DNA of 64,000 nt from Theileria orientalis strain Shintoku (Eukaryota; Apicomplexa; Aconoidasida; Piroplasmida; Theileriidae), in contig NC_025262.1 in the NCBI RefSeq assembly GCF_000740895.1, positions 612,001 through 676,000 on the forward strand, given 5' to 3'. The notes below the pieces were generated by a model. That model saw nothing but the letters and a program-made list of their open reading frames with translations. It was not told the origin of the DNA and did not search any database. Positions within the stretch are counted from its first letter, which is position 1, and every line of letters starts with the position of its first letter. Shown one piece after another: positions 19,880-31,388 of this stretch. The translations under genes were made by a program, and so were the position numbers.

Positions 19880-22800
19880 ATGTATAATTTTAGACCGTAT
19901 GGACAACCCGGACAGCCTGGACAGCCCATTCGTCCGAGTTACAACATGCTCTTTTCACACTTTAAGCAGCTCGGTACTTAGTTTACACAGTAAATCGTTT
20001 TTAGGATACAGCGACGAGTTGGCAGGAGCGGAAGCGAACAGGATCATGTTGCAAACGAACGCATACAACCAAATGGCAGCCCAGCCAGCCCAGAATGTGC
20101 AATACGCACAAAACCCATACCAAAATTTGAACTACAACACAGCGCAGAACTATCAATTCAACAGCGCCTATGGGCAGCAACAGTTTCAAAACGTGCCGAA
20201 CCACATGGCAGTTCAGCATCAGGCACAGCTTCTGCAAACGAACGCGCAGCAGAACGTACAGCACACGAACTACGATAAGAACAACTTGCTGAGTGGAGTG
20301 AAGATATCGTCGAGACCCTCTAACGTTTCACCGTTCGCTCCAGCAAATCAAATTAGTACTCAATCGCATAACAACCAGATACAGATTAAACTGAATCAAC
20401 AAGGTATTTTGGAATATGAGTTAGAATTCTGTAGAAGTTAAGCCGGCTCCGATGGGTTTCCACGATAACGTGGCGAGAAATGTCACCCAGAACACCAATT
20501 ACGGTACTACGAACGCCCTTAATATAAACTATCAAGCGCAACAGCCTCAACATAATTTCGGATATCAGACGAACCAGCCTACAACATATAACTACAATCA
20601 GCCTCCGAAGACACAATCGTCGAACGTGCAGTACCAGAACACTTCATATAACCAGGGGTCGGCGAACAGTAATCTGTCGAATATGTTCTACATTGATACG
20701 AAGGGGCAGAAGTTTAATCAGAACACGCAGCAACAGTCGAATCAGAAATTGACGATAGACCAGGTGAACAAGTGGATACAGCAGCTGTACGTGCACTTGA
20801 ACATGGTAAGTTTAGTTATTAAACCACCAGTGCATTTAACTTTAGACGACGTGTTCTAAGAAGCTTAGAGCGGCCGTGAATGTGTACATACAATACATCT
20901 TGGAAAAGTTCAGGTATTATATACGTCTTTAAGGTAGATAAGGTGTTGGTGATTAATAGCTATAATAGGTGAATAAGTAGTATTGATAACTGTATTTAAT
21001 ATGTGTATTGGTTAAGTGATTACAAGCTGATGTGTTTGTGTGTTGGTATATGTGCGAATATATGTGCTAGTGACTGCAAATATATACAAAGATGAATAAA
21101 TATACGTACTTGCAAATATGCTCATGCGATTTCAGGTCAGGAAGTTTGAATCACAGTGACTTGAGGATGTTGAGTTCGGAGGAAATACTTAATTTTGATC
21201 CGAAGCAAGAAGGAAAACAGCCAGAGTCTGTTTTGGAGACGCACACAGAGAAGAATAAGCTGGAAACAGACGAGGAGGAAAGCAGAAAGTCGCTTCACAC
21301 GTTAAAGGGGAAGAAGAAGCAAGTTAAGTCTAAGAAGATGGAGGAGCCGCCAGTTCAAAAGCCAAAGCTTGAACAGACGCAGAAAGGACTGGACAGCCGC
21401 GAAATGCAAAGGAGAGAGCAGAGGTCACAACGTTTTAAGACGTCACAGGCAGTGCCAGTAAGTAGTAGGAGCGCATAGCTATCATGACTTTAACAACGAT
21501 AAATAAGCTTGGGAGCACTGTTATGAATATTGCGTAGGTTTATAATTTTAACCTTGTAAAGAATAAGTCGATCGTCGGTGTTAGCCAGGAGTTGGAAAAA
21601 ACATACCTAAGGTTGACATCTGAGCCAAATCCAATGATGGTAAGAAATAGTTTAGGCCATAGAGTGTAAATAGTTACTTGGGGACAAGGACAATGGGATT
21701 GACGTAAATAATTGCTTTATATAGGTGAGACCGGAGAGCGTGTTGAAGAAGTCGTTCAAGCACGTTTTCGATAAGTTCATGGCGAACAAGAATTATGTGT
21801 ACATACAAGAGCAGTTTAGATCGATAAGACAGGACATACAAGTGCAGCACATAAGATCGCCCTTCGTAGTGAATGTGTATACGACAAATGCTAGATTAGC
21901 ATTGTTGCACAACGACCTGGACCAGTTTAATCAGTGCCAAACGCAGTTGAAGCACCTGTTGAAGTGTTTCCACGAGTACCAGACAGTGAAGGTAGGGAGC
22001 TAGAACGTGTTTAATAGACCAGTTAATAGATTGTAAGAAAGTTTCTTAACACCATTGCTATTGCCAGTACTACTAGTAAAATTCAAATAACAAATAACGC
22101 TTTAGATTGAATTTGAACTGTACTATATGTTGTACCTATCGCTGCAAAACATGACGATGGACTCTTTGAGATACCTAAGTAGGTTTATTGAAAGTGACAT
22201 GTATGGCCACAGGTGAAAACTACGTTACAAGTCAAAGTGACACGAAGGGAATAGCGTCGGAAAGGGACAGGTTTAAAAACAGCACGTACTTCAACTTCGC
22301 AAATCTAGTCAGAAGGTCAATAGCTGACGAGAATTTCATCCAATACTTTAAGCTGGCAGACACAAAGGACATCAACTACGACTTCTTCTTAGACTTCATA
22401 TATAAGCAAGCGTTTTATTGCGACGACGGGAAAAAGGACATTGAGCCATTCAACGATGGAAAGTCACTGTTCTACTGTAAACTACTATTTAAAATGTTCG
22501 AAAGCAAGTTTAGAATGTTTTCGCTCTATACACTCTGCAGGTAGGACTTCAGTTAAACCACCTATTGCCCAGTTAACCAGTCTGCCTTTATAATATCTGA
22601 TTTACGCCGTTTAGGAGTTCCCTAACCATTTCAACTGATGTGCTCGCCAATATCATAAATTTTAAGGATATGAATGAGTGTTTAGAATTTCTACGGTTAG
22701 TGTAAGCTATTAAATTGGTTTAACAACTATGGCTAGTTATTCGAAGTATTGTTTAATACTGATTAAATACGCCCACACACACACATCTATACATATATAC

Positions 22801-22933
22801 ATGTATATAAGCATCAAACTAATGAACATATAGTGAACACAAGGCAGTTTTCAATGAAAATGGCCTTATTGACTGCAAGAAGACGTTGAGTGTCATTGTA
22901 GAGTCTCCTCTAATGAGGAGTAAAAAGATATAA
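19880..22933 (+). CDS. SAC3/GANP/THP3 family protein (LENG8-like)
   Basis: At least nine exons. The N-terminal part (19880-20800) is an Asn/Gln/Tyr-rich low-complexity region with many Q-x-Y and N-Y units. A Lys/Glu-rich linker follows. The conserved domain lies at 21725-22000: VRPESVLKKSFKHVFDKFM, then YIQEQFRSIRQDIQVQHIR and NVYTTNARLALLHNDLDQFN, the signature R-P-x-x-V-L...S-I-R-Q-D-L...Y-E-x-H-A-R-I-A-L of LENG8/Thp3 and SAC3-GANP proteins, ending QCQTQL. The C-terminal PCI-like part includes RSLTISTDVLANIINFKD and stops at 22931-22933. Yeast Thp3 with Csn12 couples transcription, splicing and mRNA export. Confidence 0.83.
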
Positions 22934-23085
22934 TTTGATAAATATTAAGCATTGGTTTAGTTACATATGTGCACACGTATAAATATGCAATTACGTATTC
23001 GTACATACATACATAAGTACATGTACAAGCATACGAGGTAACATTGATCGCTGGACACTAGTGTGTAAAACTTCCGTGTGAGCAC
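22934..23085. other. Short spacer between convergent genes
   Basis: About 150 bp with alternating ACATAC/GTACAT words, no gene. Confidence 0.5.
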
Positions 23086-24334
23086 CTACTTGATGTTTCT
23101 AATTCTCTCAACTGCCTCGAAGGTGGTTGCATAAATCGGATGAATCTGTTGGAGCATGTACTTCTTTGCGTCAATTAATGATATTCCGCAAAGTGCAAAG
23201 AACGTGTGGCACACGTCTCCAATGTAACCAGGGTAAAAGGCGATGCCGCCGTCATTCGGGTTCTGAGACTCAATAATAAAGTCGATGAGCGTATCGGGGT
23301 CCACCCAGTTAGAACGACCTAAACAACCATGTCATCATTATGGCACACCTATGTTGTGTAGCGCTGACAGTATCCACCACGAGTAGCAAATATCAGGAAG
23401 CTTTTCAGGCCTGCCATTGAACCCACCGCCTAAAATAGCGTTAAGGGCAGACTAAATATGGCTTAATTAGATAAAATCTGTAATGGTAACTGGAAATTCA
23501 GCATACTGTTAGTCTGCCTCTCACATAGCCAAAACCCCAATGAATCGCAGTCGATTAGGGATATTGCATTGAGTTGTGCCAGAGCACCTACACAGCAAAA
23601 GGCGGCAGCGGCATGGGACTCGGTCTTAGGTTGCCAGCCGAAGCCGCCGTCGAAGTTCTTGCACGACAGGATGAAATCAACTGCCCTATCGATGTTGATT
23701 CTATCCAGTCCGCCAAGCAGGGAAAGGCAGCTTATGGCGCTGTATGAATACCTAAGGTCCATTTAAGGTGTACACATTGGTACCTGCAGTCAGATTCACC
23801 GAAAGAGTCTGCTGAAAAACTACCATCTTCGCTCTAAATACACATGATTGGGACAATAAGTACCTGTAGGCTTGAAATAAACTTAATTATGTCGTATTTG
23901 TTAATAAAATCCAGCTTATCGATCAACGCGAGTGTCAAAAGAGCATACTATGACATTCTTTTAAAACACAGGCAGGATAAACTAACATAAAAGTTAAGAT
24001 AATGTTCTATATAAACATTTACGTGAGTTGCGATAATGTTTGAAGAATGTTTCGGCCCAAATCCGAAGCCTCCGTCATCATTCTTCGAGGATTTTAGGAT
24101 CTTCATGACCATGGATTCCAAACTTTCATTAGTTTTCGGGTGTATAATGTGATTTGGAACACCTTTTAATAATGCGATAGCCGTAATACACCAATACACT
24201 CCTCCGAGTTTAATGGGTTCGAAGGCAAAGCCTTCTATGGAAACCCGGTCGTTAACGTTGTTTAAAAGAAATTTAAAAATACTTTCACTATTCAGTTTTT
24301 TAACACTCGCCATACCAGCAACTATATAATACAA
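23086..24334 (-). CDS. RABGGTB: Rab geranylgeranyltransferase beta subunit
   Basis: Several exons on the minus strand. Alpha-alpha barrel repeats of the prenyltransferase beta family are clear: [51 protein letters not shown] and [20 protein letters not shown]. The catalytic Zn ligands are visible as Asp and Cys in LPDICYSWW and His in [17 protein letters not shown], with small residues, is the RabGGTase form rather than farnesyl- or GGTase-I. The C-terminal Pro/His end is also like Rab-type enzymes ([15 protein letters not shown]). The enzyme adds geranylgeranyl groups to Rab GTPases, needed for vesicle traffic. The start may be the first Met or the Met eight codons later (MASVKKL). Confidence 0.9.
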
Positions 24335-24483
24335 AAAATGAATTTATATATGCCGTTTTGTACACCACATGTGTAAAGATGTCGGAACATAAATCATTTT
24401 ATTTTATTTATTTTTTAAACACTAGATTTGTTTTTGAGTTATAATAGCTAATTTTATGCGATTTTTTATTTTTATAGCATATA

Positions 24484-25847
24484 ATGGATGAGTACATTGA
24501 TTCTTTGCAAAATCTTTTATCGGAGCACGGAAGCGTATAGTTTTTAGTGATTCTCATTTTTATTTAGGCAACCCTGTCTTTCATATCATCGAAACTGAGT
24601 TTGACTTTAGATAGATCAACAGAGTACGTTTTACAAATCAAACAATTATCTATTCCTTAGTACTAATTAGTTCAATATAGGCTCGCTCACGTATTTGTTG
24701 ACAAAAACGCGGATTATAGCGTATTGTATAATGTCCAATACAGTGTTGATGGAAAGAATCTTAAGATGTGTACAGTCGGACATGATGAACTGAAAGGTGT
24801 GTTTTTCTGGTAATTATGTTGTTCAGATTTATCTTCTAAGTATAAGACGCTCAAAAGCACCGTATATGCTATAAAAGATAATAAATATGACATGGATAAG
24901 GTTTTCACACAGCTCTTTGATAATTCTTTTAAACTATCGCAGGAGGAGATGCGTAAATCCTCCGAGAATAACACACTATACATACCTAGGTAATTCATTT
25001 TGATTTAACGCATATGCAGCTTCTTAAATTTGAGAATTAGTAACATCAAGGTGCGGAATTTTGAAACCAGGTTAGCCATAATCGCATAACGCAGTGTAGG
25101 CCTCTAAGTGATCAATACATGAGAGAGCCTGGTGTTAAAAATGAAATGAAACCACCTCAAAATTCGCTCGTTAAGACTGAATCGAACACACACAAAACTG
25201 AATTCAGGGAGAAAAAGGAAGATGAAAAACATGAACCTGTAAATGAGAACATTCCAAAAGTTAAAGCTGAACCGAAAAAGTGTATCAGTGAGACTAAACG
25301 AAAAACTCCAACTACAAAAACAGTCGATAAATCAGATAAAGTTGATCAAGAAACTAAGAAATTGAAGGTTACACACGAACCTAAAGTTATTCAAATGGAA
25401 TTGGACCACAAATTATTCGATAAAGGTATTTATTGATTAATAGTCAATTTGTGTTTAGAACAACTGGAGGAAGCTGAACCTAGTAGAAGTGTAGGACAAC
25501 CTTCCAAGATTAAGTTCGTTGAAAAGGTAAGAGACCACCTGTTTTATTTGATAACCGACGCAGGTCTCCAAGGAGAACACCTACATAGAAAATGGATACT
25601 TTGTGGTCGAAGAGTCTGAGGACTATGTCGAAGTGGTAAAGGACGTAAAGAACAACCAGGAAGACAAAAAGCAATGCTCGAACGGCAATAAAACAGAATC
25701 TAACGTACCAAAGGCCGTAAATGGGACTAATGTTAAGAAAACCGAGACTGCTAAATCGGATGCCAAGAAGAAGCTCAACCAATCCTCGATTACGTATGTT
25801 CAAGTGATGTAATAAAATATTTTCTTAGGTCGTTCTTTAAAAAATAA
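24484..25847 (+). CDS. POLD3: DNA polymerase delta subunit 3 (POLD3/Pol32-like)
   Basis: The ATG at 24484 starts MDEYIDSLQNLLSEHG and splices to ATLSFISSKLSLTLDRSTE, aligned with the POLD3 winged-helix start (L-D-E-x-V...T-Y-K-W-L-S...L.V). YSVLYNVQYSVDG and MCTVGHDELK follow as in family members. The middle is a Lys/Glu/Pro-rich disordered linker of about 200 residues. The ENGYFVVEESEDYVEV block resembles the ENGYMVTKDVWE block of POLD3. At the 3' end, intron 25794-25828 joins QSSIT to SFFKK-stop, creating a canonical PCNA-binding PIP box QSSITSFF at the very C-terminus. This subunit supports processive synthesis by Pol delta at the fork. Confidence 0.87.
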
Positions 25848-26013
25848 TTTTTAAAAATTGATAGAATCGCTTATTATTTACACATTAAGTAATATATGCT
25901 CAATATTGACGTTTGATGTGGTGTTGAGATTCCATAATATGTGATATAAAGAAAGTTTTGCAGAAACATGTATTATATTGATATGATTTTTAAACACTGA
26001 TATAAATGTTTAA

Positions 26014-28111
26014 ATGAATGCTTACAGGATATTAATTTTGTTAATAGCATTAATTAAAGACGCACATACATTCAGACAATCATCATCAAATATAAAGCAC
26101 AGTTACCATGGAAGGAACAAGATTTACCTAGAAAATGATCAAAACTTTGAGTCTAAACAAACTTCTACAGCTTTAGTTGATGAAATACCTAATGTTAACA
26201 GAAACATTGTATCCATAGTTGGAAGACCTAATGTAGGAAAATCCTCAGTATTCAATCGCATAACGAAGCTGGTATTCCTCAAAAATATTTAACTTAATCA
26301 TGGTTTTTCAGTTCCATTATGGAAGCATAGTCAGTGATGTTCCAGGAACAACCAGGTGTGTTAACGTTAGTATCATATAGAGGATTAGAGATCGGCAATA
26401 CTCTATCGCAGATTGGAACGGAAAGCAGTTTAGAATTATTGACACAGGAGGATACGACGATGAACAGATGTACTCAGATGAGGTATGTGTGAGAAATTGA
26501 AACGGTATTAGATTAGAGAACACATTGACACGGCAATTAGGGAGTCTTCGACGATCATATTCGTGGTGGATGGAATTGTATGACAGTAGTTACAGTTTAG
26601 ATAGAAGCAGCGTCTAATTTGTAATGTAGGAAGGGCTGACTACGAAGGATATTGAGCTAAGAGATTATCTGTTTCGGCACAAGAGGAAGAGGGACTTTAA
26701 GATACTCTTGTGCGTAAACAAGTGTGAATCGTACAGAAGGGGAGACATGTTGGCCCAGGTATGTTTGAAGTGTACACATTACGTGTAAATAGGACTTCTG
26801 GAAGCTGGGATTGGGTCAGCCATACCCAGTCAGTGCCTTACACGGCAGCGGATTGGCGGAGCTCCTGGACAAGTAAGTCGCTTTTAAACCGATGCAATGT
26901 TAGTTGTGTTGAAGGTTTCTCGCCAGGAGAAATAGTGGAAGAGTCTCAGATCGTCGTTTCATTCATCGGAAGGTTTGCCTGTTATTTGCTATAGTGATTA
27001 GGCCGAACAGCGGTAAATCGTCGCTGTTGAACAAGTTGGTTGGAAAGAATCGATGTATTGTATCGCCCGAGGAAGGAACGACACAGGACTCCACAAAAGT
27101 TCTAATAACACATGGTATTAAATACATGGAGTGATTGGCTGACTCACTTGCTAACTGCTCATGTAGACGGAACTAAGATGAGCCTCATTGATACTGCCGG
27201 CATGAAGTTGCTCACAAAGGACCGGAGGAGCTACCTGTCGCAGAAGAGTTCGTTAAAGGTAGGTACTACTGCCGCACACCACTAACACTGCTGTAGTCGA
27301 TTAGACAGAGTGACCTGTGCCTGCTGGTGATCGACTCGTCTTGGGGGATTTCAAAAAACGACGTCAGAATGGCCGAGGAAATAAGGCAGGAGAACAAGGC
27401 AGCAATAATAGTGTGTAACAAGTGGGACCTGGTGACAAAGAACCCATCAATATACTCCAACGTAAGTTGAAGTCACACGTAAGGGATAAACGAGTGGATA
27501 GGTTACTGGGTACATAAGGGATAAGATTAATTCACTAAGTTATGCTGAAATCACAATGACGTCAGCAAAATCGGGACAGAGAGTAGAGGGCGTGTTTGAC
27601 CTGGTCCAGAAAGTGTACAAAAACGTAAGTAATGATCATAGTAATAGTCTTGTAATGGCCTCATAACTAACCTAAAACCATAACTAAATGATAAACAAAC
27701 AAATATATCCGTAGTATTGTGCAAATCTTCCCACTAATCTCATAAATCAAACCATTAAGGAGGCCATGTTCAGCAGAAAGTTGCCAGTGACCCATGGCAA
27801 GAGGCTAAACATCTACTACGCAACCCAGGTAAAGACTAGTATTTGTGGATGATTTTTAGGTGCACTCTAAGCCGCCAGGCTTCGCCCTGTTCTGCAACGA
27901 CTCTCTGCTGATGACTGACGATTACAAGCAGTACTTGGAGGAATTCATTCGCAACTCATTCAACTTGACTGGAACGCCAATAATGTATTCGATTCCTGAA
28001 ATAATGGATTGCTTTAGGCTGTATCCACGGTCCAGGAGACGGAGAGACATTGTTGACGACCTTCCTGCCGTTAAAACCCCTAGCACCAGCAACAACATGT
28101 TTATACTATAG
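26014..28111 (+). CDS. der: Der/EngA double GTPase with organelle leader
   Basis: More than eight exons. Residues 1-21 form a signal peptide ([20 protein letters not shown]), followed by a Ser/Asn/Lys-rich stretch typical of an apicoplast transit peptide. G domain 1 has [20 protein letters not shown] and NKCE. The exon [17 protein letters not shown] matches the Der interdomain segment. G domain 2 has [20 protein letters not shown] and NKWDL. The KH-like C-terminal domain is visible as [18 protein letters not shown] and [10 protein letters not shown]. In bacteria Der drives late 50S assembly; here the leader places it in the apicoplast, acting on the organelle ribosome. That placement is inferred from the leader. 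Confidence 0.9.
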
Positions 28112-28174
28112 TATGGAGAAGTTTCATTTTAAACAGATTAGGCTATGGTACAAAGGGTATTTTAAGAGACGATT

Positions 28175-28512
28175 CTAGTTTCTCATTTGGACATACTCGT
28201 CCAAGTCGCCCGGCTTCAAGTCTATCTTAATCCGGAGAGAGCAGCTCGGACACTCGGCAACGTTATTGCCTAAAAAGGGTTCTACAGGCTTAAGTTAAAC
28301 TTACCCTTCAGAAGGTCTTCTAGAAACAGTTCAAATATGTCTCCGCATGGGCACAGGTAGTAGAAGGTCTCAGTTTCACTGTCGTATTCGCAGTCGCTCA
28401 ACTTCACAATCTCGTACACGAGTTGGTCGTTAAAACCTGCCAAGCCCACCTCATTTATTATCTCCGTAGAATAATCTAATCTACTTTCCGTGTTTGTGAG
28501 CGTTGTAGACAT
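28175..28512 (-). CDS. DPH3: DPH3/KTI11 CSL-type zinc protein
   Basis: Two exons. Exon 1 carries FYYLCPCGDIFELFLEDLL. A GT-AG intron (about 28270-28303) joins AECPSCSLRIKIDLK in exon 2, with the stop at 28175-28177. The four Zn ligands are CxC...CxxC as in DPH3, and the D-S-E-T-x-x-x-Y-Y-x-C-P-C-G line is close to eukaryotic family members. DPH3 donates electrons for diphthamide synthesis on EF2 and also serves Elongator in yeast. The roughly 40-residue N-terminal extension (MSTTLTNTESRLDYSTEII) is longer than in most members. Confidence 0.9.
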
Positions 28513-28607
28513 TTATGCCACGTAGATAATGTATATTATGTGTATTTACTAGCATGGGGGCGTGACTCAGATTACAAACACAAATGGAATAGTAAAATGT
28601 ATTAATT

Positions 28608-29222
28608 ATGATTTCATTTACTAAAATATCTTTATTTTTCATAATACTTTATTTTAAACACAATCTTGCCTATTGTTTCATCAGTAATTACAATTTACAC
28701 CCTTTAACTAACACATTCAATTCGTCAAATTTCAAAAGAGAGAATCGTAGGAAGGTGCTAAAATATGTAGCTGAACAGGTGTATAAGGACCACAATCACG
28801 GGTCAATACACTTGAAGGCCTTGGAAGCTCCCAAAAGTGAGTTCTTTAGGCGCATTAATCACTTCTTCTCTGACGCACCCGAAAGCGGCTACACACAGCA
28901 CAGATCGCAAACACATATTGTACAGTCTAACACATTCAGGGACGCTCTGGTAGCGAACACCGGCACGCTGATAATGGTCATGATATACCTGATTAAAATT
29001 TACAGGCTTCTCCTGTTCGCGCGGTTCCTGATGGACTCGCTCACCAACATCAACCCGTTCCTGCCGCCCTTCTCGTTCATCTACGAGACCACCAACTTCT
29101 ACACCAAGTTGGTCGAGTCGTTTCCCACCGTGATGGGCGTCAACGTCTTCTCGGATATCCCCTGGTTCATTTTAAACAACATCGACAACTATCTCACGTC
29201 GCTAATCACGCATATAAACTAA
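28608..29222 (+). CDS. YlmG/YGGT membrane protein, probable apicoplast
   Basis: Single exon, 204 residues. A signal peptide (MISFTKISLFFIILYFKHN) is followed by a Asn/Lys/Arg-rich segment resembling an apicoplast transit peptide. The YGGT-family region starts with a membrane helix (TGTLIMVMIYLIKIYRLLLF) and then RFLMDSLTNINPFLPPFSF, which matches the plant-type YlmG segment in which two Pro-rich turns follow N-I/P-N-P. A second helix follows (PWFILNNIDNYL). Bacterial and plastid YlmG proteins are tied to division and nucleoid distribution. GC content rises in the conserved half. Confidence 0.82.
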   Translation: MISFTKISLFFIILYFKHNLAYCFISNYNLHPLTNTFNSSNFKRENRRKVLKYVAEQVYKDHNHGSIHLKALEAPKSEFFRRINHFFSDAPESGYTQHRSQTHIVQSNTFRDALVANTGTLIMVMIYLIKIYRLLLFARFLMDSLTNINPFLPPFSFIYETTNFYTKLVESFPTVMGVNVFSDIPWFILNNIDNYLTSLITHIN

Positions 29223-29288
29223 TATAATCCCTTTTAATCTACAGTACAGATATATGTCTATTCATGTTTTTAACCCAGTTGTTCATAT

Positions 29289-30073
29289 TCATACAAGTTG
29301 TATTCCTACGTTCTTGTTGTTTAGGGAGCTGGGAGGGATGCTCTCGTTGAACGAGAGTGCAATCTTGTTACAGGAGCAGAGGTACGATAGGAGAAAGGCG
29401 AGGTGGTCCTCCGGGAAGCCTTCAAAGTCCTTGTTGCACTCTCTCTTGTTGTAGAATATATAGTACACCGTCTCTATTTCTCTGTTGGAGCACTGCGACT
29501 TGATGCAGGCCAGGACTGCTTCAACCATGTCGGCCAGAGGGTAAGGGAACAGGCCAAATTTGTAGTTAGATTTCATCAGAACGTCTCGCCTCTTCTTCAA
29601 CACGTCCACTTCGTCCTGGTTCCTAGGGCTCTTCCTGGGTCCGTTGTCCAGGGTCCTCCCGTACTCCTCGTGCAACTGAAGCAAATTCGATCCCGAACTC
29701 TTATTAGAAAAGAGGGCCCCCCAAATGGTCACATTGTTATTTTTACAGTATAAGTGAATAGGGTGTAGGTAGAAGGCGTACTTCTTCTCGACCAGATACT
29801 CTAGAATCAAGGCCAGGAAGGCCGCGTTGAGATTCCTGTGTATGAGCAAATTCGTAAACGGAGGAGCATCGACGCTATGTGTTCCCAGGGTGTGCAGTTT
29901 AAAGTCGTTTGTAACAACGTCGTTGATTATTTTGTGCCAAATATCAAGTTGTTTGGAGAGGGTAACGTTGTTGACCTACATAGTGCGATGATGAGAATTC
30001 CACAAACCTGTTCCGTGTAAAGGGGAGGAAAATCTATAAATTTATCATGTGTACTGAAATCAATCGGATCCAT
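29289..30073 (-). CDS. VPS25: ESCRT-II subunit VPS25-like
   Basis: Two exons: the first starts MDPIDFSTHDKF (ATG 30071-30073) and contains DFPPLYTEQ, the family form of F-P-P-F-F-T-x-Q. After the intron come LSKQLDIWHKIINDV and PPFTNLLIHRNLNAAFLAL (consensus P-L-F-N-N...I-x-R-x-L), then NNVTIWGALFSN, the W of the first winged helix. The second winged helix is ADMVEAVLACIKSQCSN plus FLLSYLCSCNKIALSF. A Lys/Arg/Asp-rich insert of about 45 residues separates the winged helices. VPS25 links ESCRT-II to VPS20 in multivesicular body sorting. Confidence 0.83.
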
Positions 30074-30189
30074 GTGTGTATACTCATAGTTTACAAAGTA
30101 ATCTTGTCAATGTACACGATCCCCATGGCATCGATTAAGAAACACCTAATTATGTATTTTATTTCTGTTTACTAATTTTATTGATATAA

Positions 30190-31258
30190 ATGACTGAAGA
30201 AGTAACTCATGGAGTCTCTCCAGTGGCCACTGCTGTTGTGTTTGGCCTGTTTTCACTGGTGTTTTTAATATTGTACATTCTCAAGTATTTTATCCTCTCA
30301 TACTATAATATATTCACTTTTAGGTTCAGAAAGAAGCCTAGTTTGCCCCCGCCCACCGAAGGTGGATCCACTTCCTATTCTAATCCCACTATACACACTC
30401 TTGATGAGACTGAACGGGCTGACGAATCTGGCGCTAATGAGAATGAAGAGGAGGAGGGAAAGAGTAAAAAGCCTCTAAAGGCCAAGCAGAGGAAGAGAAT
30501 GGAGATGAAGGAGGAGATGAGGCGCCTGAAGGCACTCCAGGACGAGGAGAAGGAGGAGAAGAGGAAGCAGATGGCCATGAAACAGGAGCAAATAGAGGCG
30601 AAAAGACTTGAAAGGGAAAAGTTGCTGCAAGAACAGGTAAGAAAGACGTAAAACTGCACGCACATGCTAATTTAACCTTTAGGAGCAGAAGAAGCGCGAA
30701 GAGGAGGAAAAGGCATACCAAGAGCTGGCCTCAACATTTGTTGTAGAAAGTGAGGGGACGATCGCCGAGGCCAATCAGTACACCGTGGACGACTTCATAA
30801 ACTACATCGTGTCAAAAAAGCTCTCCAACGTAGAGGAACTGTCGGTCAGGTTTTCTCTGAAATCAAACGTAAGTTTACGGCTCAACTCGACAAGCAATCG
30901 ATAAGTGCCATTTACGCCCATTTACATTGATTTTAGGAGATAATTAAAAGGATCCAGGAGCTGGAGGAGCAGGATAGGCTGTTTGGTATGTCAGATAGAT
31001 GTGTGCGTCTTAAACACCCTTTAGGGCTCCTTGATGACCAGGGCAGGTATATTCACATTACTGACGAAGAGGCGGAAGCCGTGATAAGGTACCTTAAGAC
31101 AAAGGGCAAGTTGCACAAGCAGAAGGACCTTGTGAACCACTTTAACACGATCATTTCACTGGAGTCTAAGTTGGTACGTTGCAGCTCACTGTTCCCCTCA
31201 TTACCAGGGTCACAATGACACTTAGGAATCCACTGCTGTTGACTTGGAAGATGATTAG
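30190..31258 (+). CDS. DDRGK1: DDRGK1/UFBP1-like ER protein of UFMylation
   Basis: Four or more exons. The N-terminus has one transmembrane helix (VFGLFSLVFLILYILKYFIL), then a charged linker and a long Lys/Glu/Arg coiled coil (KAKQRKRMEMKEEMRRLKAL). The C-terminal DDRGK domain contains YTVDDFINYIVSKK, EIIKRIQELEEQ and LLDDQGRYIHITDEEAEAV, matching I-D-D-R-G-K-F-I-Y-I-T with conservative changes. The last exon gives ESTAVDLEDD and the stop at 31256-31258. In animals DDRGK1 anchors the UFL1 ligase at the ER. Confidence 0.88.
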
Positions 31259-31388
31259 GGCACTCCCGGTGGTCCACGGTTGCCACTCATCCATTAACTT
31301 TTTATAGATTCAGGCATAACCTTAATGAAACGCGCACTCACATCGCAATGGACTGTCTACCAAGAATACGTTAGCATTACTTTACAAG

